From Streptomyces cylindrosporus (lineage in GTDB: Bacteria > Actinomycetota > Actinomycetes > Streptomycetales > Streptomycetaceae), in assembly GCF_022698165.1 (NCBI RefSeq), contig NZ_JALDAY010000002.1:186001-250000 (forward strand): DNA of 64,000 nucleotides. Reading direction: 5' to 3'. Shown piece after piece: positions 61,564 to 64,000 of this stretch (the stretch's first letter is position 1; the number at the start of each line of letters is the position of its first letter). The position numbers and the translations under genes are program-made. The notes beneath the pieces were generated by a model. That model did not search any database, had not been told where the DNA came from, and saw only the letters and a program-made list of their open reading frames with translations.

Positions 61564-62312
61564 GCGGCTCCGTCCCGCAGCGCGTCGGAGACGGACTTGA
61601 CGCCGCCGTGCGCGGTGAGGCCGCCGTCCACGGGGATCTCGGCGCCGGTGATGAAGGAGGCGTCGTCGGACAGCAGGAACACCACCAGCGGCGTGATCTC
61701 GTCCACCGTGCCGGTGCGGCCGAGCGGCGTCTCACGGATGTTGGCCTCACGGAAGGCGGGGTGCGCGGAGGCGGTCATCTCGGTCTCGATGAAGCCGGGA
61801 TGGATGGTGTTGACGCGGATGCCGCGCGGGCCCAGCTCCGTGGCCGCCGCCTTCGACAGACCGCGCAGGGCCCATTTGCTGGCCGTGTACGCGACCGGGT
61901 AGTGGCCGGTGAGCGCGGCGGCGGAGCCGACGTTGACGATCGACGAGCCGGGCGGCATCAGCGGGGCGAGATGCTGGATGCCCAGCAGCGGTCCGGTGAC
62001 GTTGACGGCCTGGACGCGGTCGAAGTCCTCGGGGCGTACGTCGCCGACGCGGGCGCGCCAGGTGATGCCCGCGTTGTTGACCAGGCCGTGGACCTGTCCG
62101 TACGACTCCCCCAGCTCGGCGGCGAGTTCGGCCCACTCCTTGTCGCTGGTGACGTCGAGCCGACGACAGCCGGGCGCGTCCGTCACGTCGGCGGCGATCA
62201 CTCGGGCGCCCCGGCGGGTCAGTGCCTCGGCCTCGGCCGCACCCTGGCCGCGGGCCGCGCCCGTGACAACGACGACCTTGCCGAGCAGCCGCTTGGGGTA
62301 CAGGTCGGTCAC
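61560..62312 (-). CDS. SDR family oxidoreductase
   Basis: This 250-aa protein starts at GTG 62312, overlapping the FAH stop (GTGA). It is classical: VTGAARGQGAAEAEALTRRGA, NNAG, Ser in VNVGSAAAL, YTASKWALRGL and the end FITGAEIPVDGGL. It is coupled on both sides, so its product works with the FAH hydrolase and the next SDR. The two SDR paralogues side by side suggest successive redox steps or a heteromer. Confidence 0.9.
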   Translation of the reverse strand: MTDLYPKRLLGKVVVVTGAARGQGAAEAEALTRRGARVIAADVTDAPGCRRLDVTSDKEWAELAAELGESYGQVHGLVNNAGITWRARVGDVRPEDFDRVQAVNVTGPLLGIQHLAPLMPPGSSIVNVGSAAALTGHYPVAYTASKWALRGLSKAAATELGPRGIRVNTIHPGFIETEMTASAHPAFREANIRETPLGRTGTVDEITPLVVFLLSDDASFITGAEIPVDGGLTAHGGVKSVSDALRDGAA

Positions 62313-63280
62313 GGCCGCTCCCGGGTGCGACGGCGGGCGGTCGGCAACCGCACCGGGTCGGCGCCGGCGACCACGGTGTTGGAGACGGTGCCGATGCCCT
62401 CGACGGTGAGGGTGACGGTGTCGCCGGGCTTGAGGGGCGGCGGGTCCTGACGGCCCCGTACACCCCACAGCTCCGCCAGGCAGCCGCCGTTGCCGCACGT
62501 GCCCGAACCGAGCACGTCGCCGGGGCGGACAACGGTGCCGCGTGAGGCGTAGGCGACCATTTCCTCGAAGGTCCAGCTCATGTTGGACAGCAGGTCCTTG
62601 CCGATGACCTCGCCGTTGACCTCGGCGGTCAGCGCGAGCCGCAGGAAGCCGTCCGCGTCCCGGTACGGCTCCAGCTCGTCGGCGGTGACCAGGTACGGCC
62701 CGAGGGTGGCGGCCGTGTCCTTGCCCTTGCACGGGCCGAGGCGGACCTGCATCTCGCGGGACTGGAGGTCGCGGGCGGACCAGTCGTTGAAGACCGTGTA
62801 GCCGACGATGTGCTCGCGTGCCTGCTCAGGGGTGAGGTCACGCCCCTCGCGGCCGATGACCGCGGCGACCTCCAGCTCGAAGTCGAGCACGGCGCTGCCC
62901 GGCGGCACCGCCACGTCGTCGTGCGCGCCGATGATGGCGTACGGGTTGGTGAAGTAGAAGGTCGGGGCGTCGTACCAGGCGTCGGGTACTCCGCCCACGC
63001 CGTCCACGGACCGCCGTACGCCCTCGACGTGCTCCTCGAAGGTGACGAAGTCCCGGACGGTCGGGGGCGCCAGCGGCGGCAGCAGACGCACCTCGGACAC
63101 GTGAGGTCCTGCCGGTACGTCAAGGGTGGCGGCACCGGCGGCGAGCAACGCGGCGAGGCCGCCGCCGGAGCCGATCAGCTCCGTGAGCGAGCGCGCTCCG
63201 GGGACCGGGTACAGGGTGTCGTCCTCCTCGACGACGGCGACACGGCGTTGGTGCTGGTGTTCGTAGGTGGCGAAACGCAT
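62309..63280 (-). CDS. Fumarylacetoacetate hydrolase family protein
   Basis: This 323-aa protein is longer than the two FAH proteins of the other unit. Metal ligands are in TFEEHVEGVRRS, LDFELEVAAVIGREG and VFNDWSARDLQSREM. FYFTNPYAIIGAHDDVAVPPGS, LGPCKGKDTAATLGPYLVT and GSGTCGNGGCLAELWG resemble true fumarylacetoacetases. It probably splits the ring-fission product of the extradiol dioxygenase just upstream. Its GTG-coupled neighbour is an SDR. Confidence 0.9.
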   Translation of the reverse strand: MRFATYEHQHQRRVAVVEEDDTLYPVPGARSLTELIGSGGGLAALLAAGAATLDVPAGPHVSEVRLLPPLAPPTVRDFVTFEEHVEGVRRSVDGVGGVPDAWYDAPTFYFTNPYAIIGAHDDVAVPPGSAVLDFELEVAAVIGREGRDLTPEQAREHIVGYTVFNDWSARDLQSREMQVRLGPCKGKDTAATLGPYLVTADELEPYRDADGFLRLALTAEVNGEVIGKDLLSNMSWTFEEMVAYASRGTVVRPGDVLGSGTCGNGGCLAELWGVRGRQDPPPLKPGDTVTLTVEGIGTVSNTVVAGADPVRLPTARRRTRERP

Positions 63281-63331
63281 GTGCGGCTCCAGGCTCCGAC
63301 GGGTGTCGGACAGGCGTCGGCAGAAGGGGGA

Positions 63332-63385
63332 CCGGGGACACGGTGTGGACAGTCAGGGCAGTTGACAGGGCCGCCGTGTCCCCGG
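63332..63385 (-). terminator. Long hairpin between extradiol dioxygenase and FAH genes
   Basis: Perfect 12-bp arms CCGGGGACACGG (63332-63343) and CCGTGTCCCCGG (63374-63385) enclose a 30-nt loop, 13 bp after the dioxygenase stop on the minus strand. It may reduce transcription into the downstream genes or set mRNA stability. Confidence 0.55.
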
Positions 63386-63397
63386 AACTCGGGGGGA

Positions 63398-64000
63398 TCA
63401 GACCGGCGGGGCGACGAACACGCCGCGGTCGACGTCGTTGAACGACTCCTTGGCTACCAGTTCGTTCATCGCGTTGGCGGTGCCCCACTGGTCGGTGACC
63501 TCGGGCTGGGAGAAGTCGTAGACGTGGGGGTGCCAGGTGTCCTCGTCCAGCACCTCCAGCTCCGTCGTGTACTCGACGGTGTTGCCCTGCGGATCCAGGA
63601 AGTACGTGAACGTGTTGTCACCCGCCAGGTGCCGGCCCGGACCCCACAGTTTGCGGGCACCGGAACGGATCACCCGGCCGGAGCCGCGCATGTACTCGTC
63701 GATGCCGCGCATCTCGAAGGAGATGTGGTGAAGGGCGGTGTGCGGGCCCTGGGCGATGGCCATGGAGTGGTGCTGGTTGCTGATCCGCATGAAGTGCATG
63801 GCCTCACCCATCTTCGGGTGCATGAGGGTGTCGGAGAGGCGGAAGCCCAGGTGGCTCTCGTACCACTCCCTGGTGCGGTTCAGGTCCGGGGAGTTGAGGA
63901 CGACGTGGGACAGCTTGACCGGGATCGCCTCCTTCTCCTCGATCTTGCGGTGCTGCCTGACCTCGACGTCCGCCGAGACCTCGATGGTGCGGCCGTCGAC
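63398..64000 (-). CDS. Extradiol ring-cleavage dioxygenase, VOC superfamily (partial)
   Basis: The last 200 residues are in the window; the start lies beyond 64000. Iron ligands of type I extradiol dioxygenases are visible: KLSHVVLNSPD (His), GPHTALHHISFEM (His) and GNTVEYTTE (Glu), with YFLDPQGNTVEYTTELE typical of 2,3-dihydroxybiphenyl or catechol 2,3-dioxygenases. It cleaves the aromatic ring for the FAH/SDR/CoA-transferase genes downstream. It is clearly different from the dioxygenase at 31974-33140. Confidence 0.9.
   Translation of the reverse strand, partial: VDGRTIEVSADVEVRQHRKIEEKEAIPVKLSHVVLNSPDLNRTREWYESHLGFRLSDTLMHPKMGEAMHFMRISNQHHSMAIAQGPHTALHHISFEMRGIDEYMRGSGRVIRSGARKLWGPGRHLAGDNTFTYFLDPQGNTVEYTTELEVLDEDTWHPHVYDFSQPEVTDQWGTANAMNELVAKESFNDVDRGVFVAPPV

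Overview
The window is a GC-rich, gene-dense chromosomal segment with the strong G/C third-codon bias, frequent GTG starts and tight ATGA/GTGA overlaps of a Streptomyces-like actinomycete. It reads as an accessory catabolic region. It has many TetR, MarR, IclR, LacI, ROK and LysR regulators, secreted plant-polymer and ester hydrolases, sugar uptake genes and two large aromatic-type ring-cleavage and hydrolase clusters. I saw no rRNA, tRNA, CRISPR array or complete transposon.

Layout. 1-1.5 kb: end of a luciferase-like monooxygenase, a MarR regulator and its partner FMN reductase, translationally coupled. 1.5-6.2 kb: a secreted tannase/feruloyl-esterase-family hydrolase, an orphan OmpR-type response regulator and a second, unrelated tannase-like (subtype B) exported hydrolase. 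6.4-6.9 kb: a small ORF and a decayed SpoIIE phosphatase. 7.2-10.8 kb: a zinc alcohol dehydrogenase, an MHS-type transporter and an IclR regulator that share a visible operator sequence. 11-16 kb: a Tat-exported multicopper oxidase with a divergent TetR, then MarR and an MFS exporter. 16-25 kb: a solute:sodium symporter with its DUF485 partner, a SpoIIE/GAF/HATPase phosphatase, two TetR genes, a 3-hydroxyacyl-CoA dehydrogenase and an exported protein of unknown function. 25-35 kb: an NmrA-like protein, then a catabolic operon (FAD hydroxylase, DoxX, acyl-CoA ligase, membrane protein, fumarylacetoacetase-family hydrolase, extradiol dioxygenase) facing three consecutive TetR genes.

35.7-45.4 kb is a carbohydrate locus: two ABC permeases, a lipoprotein binding protein, a LacI regulator, a secreted GH39-like glycosidase with carbohydrate-binding modules and a GH36 alpha-galactosidase. 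Four LacI-type palindromes mark it as one regulon. No ABC ATPase is present; in streptomycetes the shared MsiK ATPase usually serves such importers. At 45.4-48.6 kb a paralogue of the subtype-B tannase faces a ROK repressor. Both tannase paralogues have a rare A/T-rich palindrome upstream.

48.6-64 kb holds a long, mostly minus-strand catabolic region. It encodes a carotenoid/lignostilbene-type dioxygenase, a metallo-beta-lactamase-fold hydrolase, four SDRs, a carboxymuconolactone-decarboxylase-like protein, three fumarylacetoacetase-family hydrolases, an aldehyde dehydrogenase, an SRPBCC protein, both subunits of a 3-oxoacid CoA-transferase and a partial extradiol dioxygenase. A LysR regulator and an MFS transporter lie between its two halves. 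My inference is a pathway from a plant phenylpropanoid or stilbene-like compound, through oxidative C=C cleavage, ring opening and hydrolysis, to CoA-activated acids. The substrate cannot be read from sequence.
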